Source: Curtobacterium flaccumfaciens (GTDB lineage: Bacteria; Actinomycetota; Actinomycetes; Actinomycetales; Microbacteriaceae). Taken from it: a DNA stretch of 64,000 nucleotides. The notes below the pieces were generated by a model, which saw only the letters and a list, made by a program, of their open reading frames with translations, did no database searches and was not told the origin of the DNA. A program made the position numbers and the translations under genes. The first letter of the stretch is position 1; each line of letters starts with the position of its first letter. This document shows positions 34,362 to 43,514 of the stretch, in pieces. The stretch lies in contig NZ_JABMCF010000036.1 in assembly GCF_013359815.1 (NCBI RefSeq), forward strand, positions 186,001 through 250,000. The letters are read 5' to 3'.

Positions 34362-35513
34362 TCAGGCCAGGGTGCGTTCCGCGGGGTCCCAGCCCTCGGG
34401 GAGGGTCGGGGAGGGCGACACGGTGCTCTCGACGAGCACCGCCTCGCCACGTTCTGCCGCCTCGGCGATGGAGACCATCACGTCGAGGACGTGGAAGGCG
34501 AGCGCACCGGGGACGCGGTTGTCGTCGCCGGCCCGCAGCGAGCGGGCCAGGTCGACCACGCCGGTGCCACGCGAGTAGGTGGAGCCGACCGCGGGGATCG
34601 TCTCGGGCTCCTCGGAACCGAGGACGTACAGCTCGGTGTCGCCGTCGAAGTTGTTCGGGTCGGGGAACACGACGGTGCCGGTCTCCCCCGCGATCTCGAC
34701 GAAGCCGGTGCGGCCGCGGTCGGACTCGAACGAGAAGACGCTCTGCGCGCTCCCGCCGTTCTCGAACTCGATCAGCGCGGAGTGGTTCGTCGGGACGTCC
34801 ACCGGGAACTCGGTGCCGGCCTTCGGCCCGGAGCCGATGGTGCGGGTGGCGCGGGACTTCGACGCCGTCGCCGTGACCTTCTTCACCGGTCCGAACGCCT
34901 GGACGAGGGTGGTGATGTAGTACGGGCCGATGTCGAACAGCGGACCGGCACCGTACGCGAAGAGGAACTCGGGGCTCGGGTGCCACGACTCGGGGCCGGG
35001 GCTCTGGAAGAGCGTCAGGCCGTTCAGGGGCGTCCCGATGCGGCCGTCGCGGATGGTGCGGAGCGCGGTCTGCAGGCCGGCGCCGAGGAACGTGTCCGGG
35101 GCGACGCTGACGGTCTTGCCCGCGGCGGCCGCGGCGTCGCGGAGCTCCGCGGCGCTGGCGCGGTCGAGGGCGTAGGGCTTCTCGCCCCAGACGTGCTTGC
35201 CGGCGGCCAGCGCCTGCAGCGCGACCTCGACGTGGGCGGCCGGGATCGTCAGGTTCACGACGATCTCGATGTCGTCGTCGGCCAGGAGCTCCTCGACGGT
35301 GCCTGATCCGGGGACGCCCCATTTCTCGGCCTGGGCGGCGGCGCGCGGCAGGTCGATGTCGGCGATGAAGCGGACGGTCACGTCGGGGAAGACGGTGAGG
35401 TTCGACAGGTACTGGTCCGAGATGACCCCGGCGCCGATGACACCGACGCCGACCGGGCCGGTGCGGGTGGTGCTGTCGGTCGCCGTCGCAGCGGCGGTCG
35501 TGGTGTCGGTCAT
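34362..35513 (-). CDS. Gfo/Idh/MocA-family oxidoreductase
   Basis: 383 residues. The Rossmann motif VGVIGAGVIS (about 23-32) is set behind a Thr/Ala-rich head. EKP at 111-113 (GKHVWGEKPYALD) is the family's catalytic lysine motif, and a C-terminal GFO_IDH_MocA beta-sheet domain follows (GPLFDIGPYYITTLVQAFG). These enzymes oxidise or reduce sugars or inositols with NAD(P). Its start overlaps the stop of the isomerase-like gene by 4 bp (ATGA). It should act on the imported sugar. Confidence 0.9.
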   Translation of the reverse strand: MTDTTTAAATATDSTTRTGPVGVGVIGAGVISDQYLSNLTVFPDVTVRFIADIDLPRAAAQAEKWGVPGSGTVEELLADDDIEIVVNLTIPAAHVEVALQALAAGKHVWGEKPYALDRASAAELRDAAAAAGKTVSVAPDTFLGAGLQTALRTIRDGRIGTPLNGLTLFQSPGPESWHPSPEFLFAYGAGPLFDIGPYYITTLVQAFGPVKKVTATASKSRATRTIGSGPKAGTEFPVDVPTNHSALIEFENGGSAQSVFSFESDRGRTGFVEIAGETGTVVFPDPNNFDGDTELYVLGSEEPETIPAVGSTYSRGTGVVDLARSLRAGDDNRVPGALAFHVLDVMVSIAEAAERGEAVLVESTVSPSPTLPEGWDPAERTLA

Positions 35514-36256
35514 GCGCGGGCCCCCGCGAGGAACGTGTAGGAGTCGGCGACGGCCTGGAAGACGTCACCCTCGTGGTCGTCGAGCTCGACGACGTGCAGT
35601 GCGTCGGGCGCCGCGGCGATGATGTCGCGGATCGGCATGATGCCGTTGCCGACGGCGACCTGCTGCTTGTCGTCGTGCGAGCCGTCGCCGTCCTTGACGT
35701 GCAGGAACTGGACCTTGTCGCCGTACTTGCCAATGACCGCGACCGGGTCGTCCCCGCCGACCTGCACCCAGTAGGTGTCGAGCTCGAGCACGACGTCGTC
35801 GGACAGGGCGTCGGCGAAGACCTCGTAGGCGCTGACGCCGTCGATGCGGTTCGAGAACTCGAACGCGTGGTTGTGGTAACCGAGCACCAGACCGTGGTCG
35901 GCGGCACGCGGGGCGAGGGCGCTGAGTTCGCGGGCGATCGCCTCGACGTCCTCACGGGTGGTCCAGCGGGACTCGTCGATGTGCGGGTCGATGAGGGTCC
36001 CGAAGCCGAGGGTGGTGGAGGCGTGGAAGATGCGCTCGAGGTCCTGCTCGCCGGCGTCCAGCAGACGGGCGTGGCCGCTCGGGGCGGCGAGGCCGGCGTC
36101 GCGGAGGGCGGCGGCGAGTTCGTCGGCGTTGTCGACGAAGCCGAAGGCCTCGACGTTCGTGTAGCCGATGTCGGCGATGCGCTGCAGGGTGCCGGGCAGA
36201 TCGGCACTGAGGGCATCGCGGACCGTGTAGAGCTGGACCGAGAGCGGTTGGGTCAC
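35510..36256 (-). CDS. Sugar phosphate isomerase/epimerase (xylose-isomerase-like TIM barrel)
   Basis: 248 residues. LSVQLYTVRDAL at the N-terminus, VEAFGFVDNADEL, GLVLGYHNHAFEF, VVLELDTYWVQVGG and VQFLHVKDGDG are the barrel strands that carry metal ligands in this AP-endonuclease-2-like family. The start GTG 36256 follows GAGGAGAACC; the longer frame has no site. First gene of the sugar operon (isomerase, oxidoreductase, binding protein, two permeases), divergent from the ROK regulator. The substrate is unknown. Confidence 0.9.
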   Translation of the reverse strand: MTQPLSVQLYTVRDALSADLPGTLQRIADIGYTNVEAFGFVDNADELAAALRDAGLAAPSGHARLLDAGEQDLERIFHASTTLGFGTLIDPHIDESRWTTREDVEAIARELSALAPRAADHGLVLGYHNHAFEFSNRIDGVSAYEVFADALSDDVVLELDTYWVQVGGDDPVAVIGKYGDKVQFLHVKDGDGSHDDKQQVAVGNGIMPIRDIIAAAPDALHVVELDDHEGDVFQAVADSYTFLAGARA

Positions 36257-36338
36257 CAGGGGTTCTCCTCGTCGAGATGGTGCGGTCGTCACTGACCGAT
36301 CGTCACACTACGAGCACTTTTGTCGGCGGTCAAGCAGA

Positions 36339-36363
36339 AGTCCGAGGAATGTCGACGGACTTC
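36339..36363. promoter_or_regulatory. AAGTCCG...CGGACTT inverted repeat, candidate ROK operator
   Basis: Exact 7-bp arms (36339-36345 and 36357-36363) with an 11-bp spacer, in the 144-bp gap between the divergent sugar operon and ROK gene. Position and symmetry fit an operator. A nearby ACTTTTGTCGGCGGTCAAG segment may hold the operon promoter. Confidence 0.45.
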
Positions 36364-36400
36364 ATTGCGTGGCGCGAACGATGTGTGCTTCACTCCCCAC

Positions 36401-37612
36401 ATGGTCGACTTGAACCGGACGGCAGCGTCGCCTCCGGTCGGGACGAGCGAGCTCTTCCAGATCCTCCGCGACGGCGTGCCGCGCACCAGGGCCGAGCTCG
36501 CCGCACTGACAGGACTCGCACGCTCCACCATCGGCGTGCGCCTCGACTCCCTGATCGACATCGGGCTGGTCGGCGCCGTGGACACCGCCGTCTCCACCGG
36601 CGGCCGTCCGCCCGCACAGGTGGCGCTGAAGCCCCGCGCCCGGCTCGTCATCGCCGCCGACCTCGGCGCCTCGCACGGCCGTGTCGCCGTCACCGACCTG
36701 GTCGCGGCACCACTCGCCACCCGCGAGGCCCGGATCGACATCGCCGCCGGTCCGGTGCCGACGCTGTCCTGGCTCGTCGAGACGATCGACGACCTGCTCG
36801 CCGAGGTCGGGCGCAGCCGACAGGACGTCATCGCGATCGGCATCGGCGTCCCCGGACCGGTCGAGTTCTCCACGGGCCGCCCGGCCAACCCGCCGATCAT
36901 GCCCGGCTGGGACGGCTTCGACGTGCCCTCGTGGCTCCGTCAGCACATCGCCGCACACGTCCTGCTCGACAACGACGTCAACATCGCGGCCCTCGGTGAG
37001 CGGGAGCACGGCTGGCCGGACGTCGACCACCTGCTGTTCGTGAAGGTCGCCACCGGCATCGGGTCCGGCATCGTCTCCGAGGGCCGGCTGCAGCGCGGCG
37101 CCCAGGGCACCGCGGGTGACATCGGCCACGTGCGGGTCTCCCGCGCCGGCGACGTCCCCTGCCACTGCGGCAACACCGGCTGCCTGGAGGCCGTGGCGTC
37201 CGGTCCGGCGATCGCCCGGGCCCTCCGCGCGAAGGGGCACGACGCGCACACCGGTGCGGACGTGATCGACCTGGTGAACCGGTCGGACCTCGACGCGATC
37301 TACGCCGTGCGACAGGCCGGTCGGGACATCGGCGAGGTCCTGGCGACCTGCATCTCGCTCATCAACCCGTCCGTCATCGCACTCGGCGGATCGATCACGC
37401 AGGCCGGTGAGCACCTGCTCGCCGGCGTCCGCGAGGTCGTCTACTCCCGCTCGATGCCCCTGGCCAGTGAGCACCTCGTCATCGTGCAGTCCCGCGCCGG
37501 GTCCCTCGCCGCACTGCAGGGCGCCGCGGCCCTCGCCATCGGCTACGCCCTCTCCCCCGCCGGGGTCGACGAGCTGGTCGCCTTCGCCGAGGGCCGCGAA
37601 CTCGTCTCCTGA
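36401..37612 (+). CDS. ROK-family transcriptional repressor
   Basis: 403 residues. An N-terminal winged helix (about 18-65: LFQILRDGVPRTRAELAALTG, then LARSTIGVRL) is joined to a sugar-kinase-like ROK domain (IAADLGASHGRVAVTDL, IGIGVPGPVEF, GTAGDIGHVRV and the zinc site CHCGNTGCLE). It likely represses the divergent sugar operon until a sugar binds. ATG 36401 begins the conserved region; a longer frame exists upstream but overlaps the operator region. Confidence 0.92.
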   Translation: MVDLNRTAASPPVGTSELFQILRDGVPRTRAELAALTGLARSTIGVRLDSLIDIGLVGAVDTAVSTGGRPPAQVALKPRARLVIAADLGASHGRVAVTDLVAAPLATREARIDIAAGPVPTLSWLVETIDDLLAEVGRSRQDVIAIGIGVPGPVEFSTGRPANPPIMPGWDGFDVPSWLRQHIAAHVLLDNDVNIAALGEREHGWPDVDHLLFVKVATGIGSGIVSEGRLQRGAQGTAGDIGHVRVSRAGDVPCHCGNTGCLEAVASGPAIARALRAKGHDAHTGADVIDLVNRSDLDAIYAVRQAGRDIGEVLATCISLINPSVIALGGSITQAGEHLLAGVREVVYSRSMPLASEHLVIVQSRAGSLAALQGAAALAIGYALSPAGVDELVAFAEGRELVS

Positions 37613-37679
37613 CGCACACCCGCGGTCGCGTGAGCGCGTCGGTTTCGGTCTTGCCGGTGGTCGGGGGGACAATCGTCGG

Positions 37680-38363
37680 GTGACGATCGTGCAGCCCACC
37701 CTGTGGGGCGACCTGGACCCCGGTCTGGAGGCGGATCCCGCCCCCGGTACGCCGGTCCCGGCTGCGCGTGATGCGTTCACCGCCCTGCGTGGCCACACCG
37801 AGCGCATCGTCGCGCACTCCTCGGACCGCGTCGCCTGGCTCCGCGCCCGCGCCATGGGCATCACCGCCACCGATGTCGCCCGGCTCGCCTCACTGCACGC
37901 CGTCGAGGCCGTCGTCACCGAGAAGCGCTACGGCTCCCGGTTCTCCGGCAACGCGTTCACCGAGCACGGCAAGGACCGCGAACCGGTCATCGCCGCCTGG
38001 GTGGCCGCCACCCACGGCATCCAGCCCTCGGCACACCTCTTCCACGCCGCTGCGAACCGCGCCCACCTCGCCACCCCGGACGGTGTCGGGGTCGACGAGT
38101 CGTCCCGCGTGGTGCTCGCCGAGATCAAGACCACCGGCAAGGCGTGGCGGAGCATCCCCCGGCACTACCTCCGGCAGATCTGGTGGCAGCAGTACGTGCT
38201 CGGTGCCGACCGCACCCTGTTCGTCTGGGAACGCCACGACGGGTTCGTGCCGGTCGCCGACGAACCCGAGTGCCGCTGGGTCGACCGCGACGACGACCAG
38301 ATCCGCGGGCTGGTGCAGCTCGCCGACCTGGTGCTCGACAAGCTCCGCGGTTTCCGCTCCTAG
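37680..38363 (+). CDS. YqaJ-like (lambda-exonuclease-fold) nuclease domain protein
   Basis: 227 residues. RAMGITATDVARLASLH, NAFTEHGKDREPVIAAW and VVLAEIKTTGKAW follow the YqaJ/lambda-exonuclease pattern: a Ser/Thr-containing N-terminal block, a Glu in the G-x3-E helix, then D/E-x(n)-EIKT with the catalytic lysine. YqaJ domains occur in phage recombination systems; here it is alone on the chromosome, with no single-strand annealing protein nearby. GACAAT at 37668-37673 is 6 nt before the GTG start. A DNA repair role is inference. Confidence 0.78.
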   Translation: MTIVQPTLWGDLDPGLEADPAPGTPVPAARDAFTALRGHTERIVAHSSDRVAWLRARAMGITATDVARLASLHAVEAVVTEKRYGSRFSGNAFTEHGKDREPVIAAWVAATHGIQPSAHLFHAAANRAHLATPDGVGVDESSRVVLAEIKTTGKAWRSIPRHYLRQIWWQQYVLGADRTLFVWERHDGFVPVADEPECRWVDRDDDQIRGLVQLADLVLDKLRGFRS

Positions 38364-38386
38364 AGCGTCTGCCGGACCGCCACCGG

Positions 38387-38995
38387 CTAGACCTTCACCA
38401 GCCGCAGTCGGCTCATCCCCACGACGAGGATGCCGAGCAGGGTGATCGAGACCGCGATCCCGACCACGTAGATCGCGACGACGCCGTAGCCCTGCGCCGG
38501 ATCGAGGAACGGGTACGGCACCCACCCGTCGGTCGCGCCGCGGACGAGCACCACGGTGGTCCAGACCGCCGGGTAGAGCAGGAACCACCACACGTGGCGG
38601 AGCAGCAGCCGTGCCCGGTCCGAGAACAGCAACCAGTCGAGCACCGCGTACACCGGGATGATCTTGTGCACGATGTCGTTCGACCACGGCACCGAGGCCG
38701 ACACGTTGGCGCCCGTGAGCAGCGTGTTGTAGACGATGCCGGTCGTCGCGATGTACACCGTCGCGGCGCCACGGAGCACCGAGACGGCGAGGTCCGCCCG
38801 CTTGCGACGTGCCGCGGCGACGAGCGTCACCGCGAGGGCCACGGCGATGATCAGGTTCGACTGGATCGTGAAGTAGCCGAAGAAGTTCCAGAACGAGTAG
38901 GTCGGGGTCTGCGAGCTCTCGAGCCACTGCGCCACGACCGCGACGACGATGGCGATGACGGCGATCAGTCGGAGCGAGTTCACGAGGGTGCGCAC
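38387..38995 (-). CDS. Pr6Pr-family membrane protein
   Basis: 202 residues with about six membrane helices. FGYFTIQSNLIIAVALAV, GIVYNTLL, HKIIPVYAVLDWLLF and YPAVWTTVVLVRGA are the blocks I associate with the Pr6Pr (FAR-17a/AIG1-like) family, of unknown function in bacteria. TAACGT (39007-39002) lies 6 nt from the GTG start at 38995, a leaderless start. It stands between the YqaJ-like gene (convergent) and rplA. Confidence 0.8.
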   Translation of the reverse strand: MRTLVNSLRLIAVIAIVVAVVAQWLESSQTPTYSFWNFFGYFTIQSNLIIAVALAVTLVAAARRKRADLAVSVLRGAATVYIATTGIVYNTLLTGANVSASVPWSNDIVHKIIPVYAVLDWLLFSDRARLLLRHVWWFLLYPAVWTTVVLVRGATDGWVPYPFLDPAQGYGVVAIYVVGIAVSITLLGILVVGMSRLRLVKV

Positions 38996-39027
38996 GGCTC
39001 CACGTTATCGGGACACGCCCCACATGC

Positions 39028-39064
39028 GGAAAGGACCCGCACCGTTGCCGGTGCGGGTCCTTCC
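39028..39064 (-). terminator. Terminator of rplK-rplA
   Basis: GGAAAGGACCCGCACCG pairs with CGGTGCGGGTCCTTCC around TTGC. It lies 31 bp after the rplA stop. The stem AAGGACCCGCACCG is identical to the inner stem of the palindrome after tRNA-Ser. Confidence 0.85.
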
Positions 39065-39094
39065 ATGGGTCGGAAGACCCGTGAGTCAGTGGAC

Positions 39095-39784
39095 TCAGAT
39101 GCTGTTGACGTCCAGCGGGATGCCGGGGCCGAAGGTCGTCGAGACGGCGCCCTTCATGACGTAACGGCCCTTCGAGGACGACGGCTTGAGGCGGTTGATC
39201 TCCTCGAGCGCGGTCGAGATGTTCTCGTCGAGCTGCTCCGGCGTGAACGAGGCCTTGCCGACGACGAAGTGCACGTTGGCGTGCTTGTCGACGCGGAACT
39301 CGATCTTGCCGCCCTTGATGTCGTTGACGGCCTGCGCCACGTTCGGGGTCACGGTGCCGGTCTTCGGGTTCGGCATGAGGCCACGCGGGCCGAGCACCTT
39401 ACCGAGACGACCGACCTTGCCCATGAGCTCCGGGGTCGAGACGGCGGAGTCGAACGAGGTGTAGCCCTCGGCGACCTTCGCGATGAGCTCGTCGCCACCG
39501 ACCTCGTCGGCACCGGCGGCGATGGCGGCCTCAGCAGCCGCACCCGTCGCGAAGACGATGACGCGGGCGGTCTTGCCCGTGCCGTGCGGCAGGATGACCG
39601 TGCCACGGACCATCTGGTCGGCCTTGCGGGGGTCCACGCCGAGCTTCAGCGCGACCTCGACCGTGGAGTCGGTCTTCGAGGAACCGGTCTCCTTGGCCAG
39701 GGCGACGGCCTCGGTCGGGGTGTAGAACTTGTCGGCCTCGATCTTCGCGGCCGCGGCCTGGTAGGCCTTGGACTTCTTCGCCAT
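39095..39784 (-). CDS. rplA: Ribosomal protein L1
   Basis: 229 residues, the standard L1 length: [40 protein letters not shown] (given here as two adjoining blocks, [17 protein letters not shown] and LMPNPKTG), and [16 protein letters not shown]. It binds 23S rRNA in the L1 stalk and in many bacteria represses the rplKA message. ATG 39784 follows AAGGAGACCACC. It follows rplK by 90 bp. Confidence 0.98.
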   Translation of the reverse strand: MAKKSKAYQAAAAKIEADKFYTPTEAVALAKETGSSKTDSTVEVALKLGVDPRKADQMVRGTVILPHGTGKTARVIVFATGAAAEAAIAAGADEVGGDELIAKVAEGYTSFDSAVSTPELMGKVGRLGKVLGPRGLMPNPKTGTVTPNVAQAVNDIKGGKIEFRVDKHANVHFVVGKASFTPEQLDENISTALEEINRLKPSSSKGRYVMKGAVSTTFGPGIPLDVNSI

Positions 39785-39874
39785 GGTGGTCTCCTTGCGA
39801 GATACGTGGTTGGCGAGCCGGCGAGGCTCTCCCACGGAAAGGTGTCTGGTGGTGGGCCGGAGCCCGATCGGTGC

Positions 39875-40306
39875 TTAGGCCTCGACCGTGATGCCCATCG
39901 AGCGTGCGGTGCCGGCGATGATCTTCGCGGCCTGCTCGATGTCGTTGGCGTTCAGGTCGGCCTGCTTGGTCTCGGCGATCTGACGGACCTGGTCCATCGA
40001 GATCTTCGCGACCTTGACCGTGTGCGGGGTCGAGGACCCCTTCTGCACACCAGCAGCCTTCTTGATGAGCTCGGCGGCCGGCGGGGTCTTCAGGACGAAC
40101 GTGAACGAACGGTCCTCGTAGACGGTGATCTCGACCGGCACGACGTTGCCACGCTGCGACTCGGTCGCCGCGTTGTACGCCTTGCAGAACTCCATGATGT
40201 TGACGCCGTGCTGACCGAGCGCCGGACCGATCGGGGGGGCCGGGTTGGCGGCTCCCGCGTTGATCTGCAGCTTGATCAGGCCCGTGACCTTCTTCTTCGG
40301 TGCCAT
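39875..40306 (-). CDS. rplK: Ribosomal protein L11
   Basis: 143 residues: [51 protein letters not shown] and a C-terminal rRNA-binding domain. It binds the GTPase-associated centre of 23S rRNA. The order nusG-rplK-rplA is canonical; rplJ-rplL, often next, lie 17.7 kb further downstream here. Confidence 0.98.
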   Translation of the reverse strand: MAPKKKVTGLIKLQINAGAANPAPPIGPALGQHGVNIMEFCKAYNAATESQRGNVVPVEITVYEDRSFTFVLKTPPAAELIKKAAGVQKGSSTPHTVKVAKISMDQVRQIAETKQADLNANDIEQAAKIIAGTARSMGITVEA

Positions 40307-40452
40307 GACTTGTCTTCCTCCTGGAATCGAACACACGGGGATCCGTGCACTCTCCCGCTGGTCCGGCCGTTCCGGACAGCGGTGAAGGCCCGCTCGCACG
40401 AGGCGCGCGGGCCCAAACCCGTTCAGTGTAGTCGATCTCGGTGATCGCTACA
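40307..40452 (-). promoter_or_regulatory. rplK promoter and structured leader
   Basis: TACACT (40430-40425) is a strong -10, with TGTAGC 16 bp upstream as a possible -35. The leader then carries a stable hairpin (GGGCCCGC pairing with GCGGGCC, about 40387-40414), a candidate for L1 feedback or a processing site. Confidence 0.55.
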
Positions 40453-40464
40453 GCTGGGTGGTCG

Positions 40465-41514
40465 TTAGAGCTTGGTGACCTGGTCGAAGCTGAGCTCGAC
40501 CGGGGTCTCGCGCTCGAACAGCGAGACGAGGACCGTGAGCTTGCCGCTCTCCGGCTTGATCTCGGAGATCGAACCCGGCAGGCCCGCGAACGAGCCTTCC
40601 TTGATGGTGATCGTCTCGCCGATCTCGAAGTCGACCTCGGCTGCGGGCTGTGCCTGCAGGCCGCTGCCCTTCGCGCCACCCTTGGTCGGGGCAGCCTCGG
40701 CGACCTGGACCAGGGACTTGAGCATGCCGAACGCCTCGTCGAAACGGAGCGGCGTCGGGTTGTGCGCGTTGCCGACGAAGCCGGTGACGCCCGGGGTGTG
40801 CCGGACGACGGACCACGAGTCCTCGTTGAGGTCCATGCGGACGAGCACGTACGAGGGGATCCGGACGCGGGTGACCAGCTTGCGCTGCCCGTTCTTGATC
40901 TCGACGACGTCCTCCATCGGGACCTCGACCTGGTAGATGTAGTCCTCCATCGACATCGAGACCATGCGGTTCTCGATGTTCGACTTCACGCGGCGCTCGA
41001 AGCCCGCGTAGGAGTGGATGACGTACCACTTGCCCGGCTTCATCCGCAGCTCGGCCTTGAAGGCCTCGTACGGGTCGACCTCGGCGGGCTCGTCGTCCTC
41101 GTCCTCGGCGTCGAGTGCCTCGTCCGCGGCGAGCGTCTCGTTCGCCTCGGCGGCGGTCTCGGACTCGAGCTCGACTTCTTCCTCGTCCTCGACTGCCTCG
41201 ACGGCGGCCTCGGCCTCGTCGGTGGAGTCGATCTCGAGGGCGTCGTCCACGACGGCGTCGGCCTCGGGGTCACGGGCTTCCTGCAGGGCCGTCAGTGCTT
41301 CGTCGAGGCCGGCGTCGACGGTGCCGTCGTCGGGCTCGGAGCTGAGGCCGAGGGACTCGTCGTCGTCGCCCTCGATCGAGATCGCACGCTCTTCAGCGGA
41401 CTCGACGGAGCGTCCTTCGCCGGTCTCGACGTCGCCTTCCTGGTTCTCCTCGACCTCGGAGGACTGCTCGGCAGCCGTCGCGAGGTCGATGTCATCGCGG
41501 GAGTTGTCAGACAC
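40465..41514 (-). CDS. nusG: Transcription elongation/antitermination factor NusG with acidic extension
   Basis: 349 residues. The NGN domain starts at about 162 (KWYVIHSYAGFERRVKSNIE) and the KOW domain at about 295 (GETITIKEGSFAGLPGSI). NusG binds RNA polymerase and links it to Rho or the ribosome. Residues 1-150 form a Glu/Asp/Ala-rich, presumably disordered tail, much longer than in E. coli (181 residues in total) and a known trait of high-GC Gram-positives. It follows secE by 134 bp. Confidence 0.97.
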   Translation of the reverse strand: MSDNSRDDIDLATAAEQSSEVEENQEGDVETGEGRSVESAEERAISIEGDDDESLGLSSEPDDGTVDAGLDEALTALQEARDPEADAVVDDALEIDSTDEAEAAVEAVEDEEEVELESETAAEANETLAADEALDAEDEDDEPAEVDPYEAFKAELRMKPGKWYVIHSYAGFERRVKSNIENRMVSMSMEDYIYQVEVPMEDVVEIKNGQRKLVTRVRIPSYVLVRMDLNEDSWSVVRHTPGVTGFVGNAHNPTPLRFDEAFGMLKSLVQVAEAAPTKGGAKGSGLQAQPAAEVDFEIGETITIKEGSFAGLPGSISEIKPESGKLTVLVSLFERETPVELSFDQVTKL

Positions 41515-41648
41515 AGTCGATTCTTTCCGTTCGGTGGTTCGGGTCGGGGTGGCGTTCGTTCATGGTCACGAGCGACGCCGTCACGATCGACGCCGTCTCG
41601 GGCGACCGTACTCCTCGGAACGACCGCACACGGCAGTCGACGTCGGGG

Positions 41649-41927
41649 TCAGGCCGTGGGCCCGTTGCCGAAGACGTACCCGACGCCGAGACCGAACACG
41701 AAGTCGAGGATCGACACCAGGATCATCATGACGACGACGAACACGAGCACGACGCCCGTGTAGCTGAAGAGTTCCTTGCGGGTCGGCGTCATGACCTTGC
41801 GCAGTTCGCCGATCACCTGGCGGATGAAGAGCACGATGGCAGCGATGGGCCCGCGGCGCTCGGCCCGGTCCTGCTTCGCCTTGGCGACGACGTCGTCCGC
41901 CGTCGTCTCCATGTCTTTGCTCGCCAA
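41649..41927 (-). CDS. secE: Preprotein translocase subunit SecE
   Basis: 92 residues. A charged N-terminus is followed by the conserved amphipathic helix (FIRQVIGELRKVMTPTRKEL) and a single membrane helix (about 56-80). It clamps SecY in the Sec translocon. The start is taken as TTG 41927 behind GGAAGGG; an ATG five codons in (41912) has a poorer site. tRNA-Trp precedes it by 20 bp, the usual actinobacterial order tRNA-Trp-secE-nusG. Confidence 0.95.
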   Translation of the reverse strand: MASKDMETTADDVVAKAKQDRAERRGPIAAIVLFIRQVIGELRKVMTPTRKELFSYTGVVLVFVVVMMILVSILDFVFGLGVGYVFGNGPTA

Positions 41928-41947
41928 CTTCTACCCTTCCAGAGTTG

Positions 41948-42020
41948 CAGGGCGGACAGGACTCGAACCTGCAACCTGCGGTTTTGGAGACCGCTGCTCT
42001 ACCAATTGAGCCACCGCCCT
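41948..42020 (-). tRNA. tRNA-Trp (anticodon CCA)
   Basis: 73 nt. Acceptor AGGGCGG/CCGCCCT; anticodon loop CTCCAAA flanked by GCGGT/ACCGC gives anticodon CCA; T-arm GCAGGTTCGAGTCCTGT. The CCA end is not encoded. Confidence 0.97.
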
Positions 42021-42131
42021 TCGGACACGGTTCGTCACCGATCCGCGTTCCGGTGGACGAGTCTACGGGAGTCCGTCACACGGTGTCCACTTGGCCCCTT
42101 CCACGGCGTGCCGCGCCGGTAGGCTGGGCCC

Positions 42132-43397
42132 GTGAGCACCGCAGCCCCAGGCCCCGAGTCCACCGCCCACGTGTCCGTCGACACCCTCGCCACCGCGTCG
42201 GCCGATCGTCCGCGCATCGCATCCCGCATCGCGGCCATCGCCGAGTCCGCGACGCTCAAGGTCGACGCGAAGGCCAAGGCACTCAAGGCCGCCGGCCGTC
42301 CGGTGATCTCGTTCGCCGCCGGCGAGCCGGACTTCGCGACCCCGCAGCACGTGGTCGACGCGGCCGTCGCTGCCGCGCAGGACCCGAAGAACCACCGCTA
42401 CACGCCCGCGACCGGCCTGCCCGAACTCAAGCAGGCCATCGCCGACAAGACCGCCCGGGTGTCCGGCGTCACCGTCGAGCCGTCGCAGGTCATCGTCACG
42501 AACGGTGGCAAGCAGGCGGTCTACCAGGCGTTCCAGACCATCGTCGACGCCGGTGACGAGGTCCTGCTGCCCGCGCCGTACTGGACCACCTACCCCGAGG
42601 CCATCCGGCTGGCCGGCGGCGAGCCCGTCGAGGTCTTCGCCGGCAGCGACCAGGACTACCTGGTGACGGTCGAGCAGCTCGAGGCCGCCCGCACCCCGGC
42701 GACCAAGGCGCTGCTGTTCTGCTCGCCGTCGAACCCCACGGGCGCCGTGTACTCCGCCGAGCAGACCCGGGCCATCGGCGAGTGGGCGCTCGAGCACGGC
42801 ATCTGGGTGATCAGCGACGAGATCTATCAGGACCTGGTCTACGACGGGGTCCGTTTCGCCGGCATCCTGGCCGAGGTCCCCGCCCTCGCCGACACCACGA
42901 TCCTGGTGAACGGCGTCGCGAAGACCTACGCGATGACCGGCTGGCGCGTCGGGTGGTTCATCGGCCCGGCCGACGCCGTCAAGGCCGCGTCGAACCTGCA
43001 GTCGCACCTGTCGTCGAACGTCTCGAACGTGTCGCAGCGCGCCGCGATCGCCGCCCTCACCGGTCCGCAGGAGCCCGTCGCCGCCATGCGCGAGGCCTTC
43101 GACCGCCGTCGGAAGACCATCGTGGACGGCCTCAACGCGATCCCGGGCTTCCGCACGCCGACCCCGCAGGGCGCCTTCTACGTCTACCCGGACGTCACCG
43201 CACTGCTCGGTCGCGAGTGGGCCGGCACCACCCCGACGACCACCCTCGAGCTGGCCGACCTGATCCTCGAGCACGCCGAGGTCGCGGTCGTGCCCGGCGA
43301 GGCCTTCGGCCCCTCCGGCTACCTGCGCCTGTCGTACGCCCTGGGCGACGAGGACATCGCCGAGGGCGTCGCCCGGCTCGCGGCGTTCTTCGCGTAG
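42132..43397 (+). CDS. aspC: Class I aminotransferase (aspartate aminotransferase type)
   Basis: 421 residues, PLP fold type [66 protein letters not shown] and the PLP-lysine motif [16 protein letters not shown] (Lys264) match the I-gamma aspartate aminotransferases. Transfers amino groups between aspartate and 2-oxoglutarate in the cytosol. The N-terminal 30 residues are a non-conserved Ala/Thr head. TAGGCT (42120-42125) is 6 nt before the GTG start, so the transcript is leaderless. Side-substrate preference cannot be read from sequence. Confidence 0.93.
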   Translation: MSTAAPGPESTAHVSVDTLATASADRPRIASRIAAIAESATLKVDAKAKALKAAGRPVISFAAGEPDFATPQHVVDAAVAAAQDPKNHRYTPATGLPELKQAIADKTARVSGVTVEPSQVIVTNGGKQAVYQAFQTIVDAGDEVLLPAPYWTTYPEAIRLAGGEPVEVFAGSDQDYLVTVEQLEAARTPATKALLFCSPSNPTGAVYSAEQTRAIGEWALEHGIWVISDEIYQDLVYDGVRFAGILAEVPALADTTILVNGVAKTYAMTGWRVGWFIGPADAVKAASNLQSHLSSNVSNVSQRAAIAALTGPQEPVAAMREAFDRRRKTIVDGLNAIPGFRTPTPQGAFYVYPDVTALLGREWAGTTPTTTLELADLILEHAEVAVVPGEAFGPSGYLRLSYALGDEDIAEGVARLAAFFA

Positions 43398-43422
43398 ACG
43401 CTGCGCCCACGACACCCCGCAG

Positions 43423-43465
43423 AACGCAGAACGGGCCACCTCGTCGAGGTGGCCCGTCCTGCGTT
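43423..43465. terminator. Bidirectional terminator between aspC and murB
   Basis: AACGCAGAACGGGCCACCTCG (43423-43443, without its last base in the tightest stem) pairs with the segment ending at 43465 with one mismatch. Both convergent genes end within 50 bp of it. Confidence 0.85.
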
Positions 43466-43514
43466 CCGGGAGGCCCGTGGTGCGTCGTGCTCGTCCGTCC
43501 CGTCGCGCGGACGA

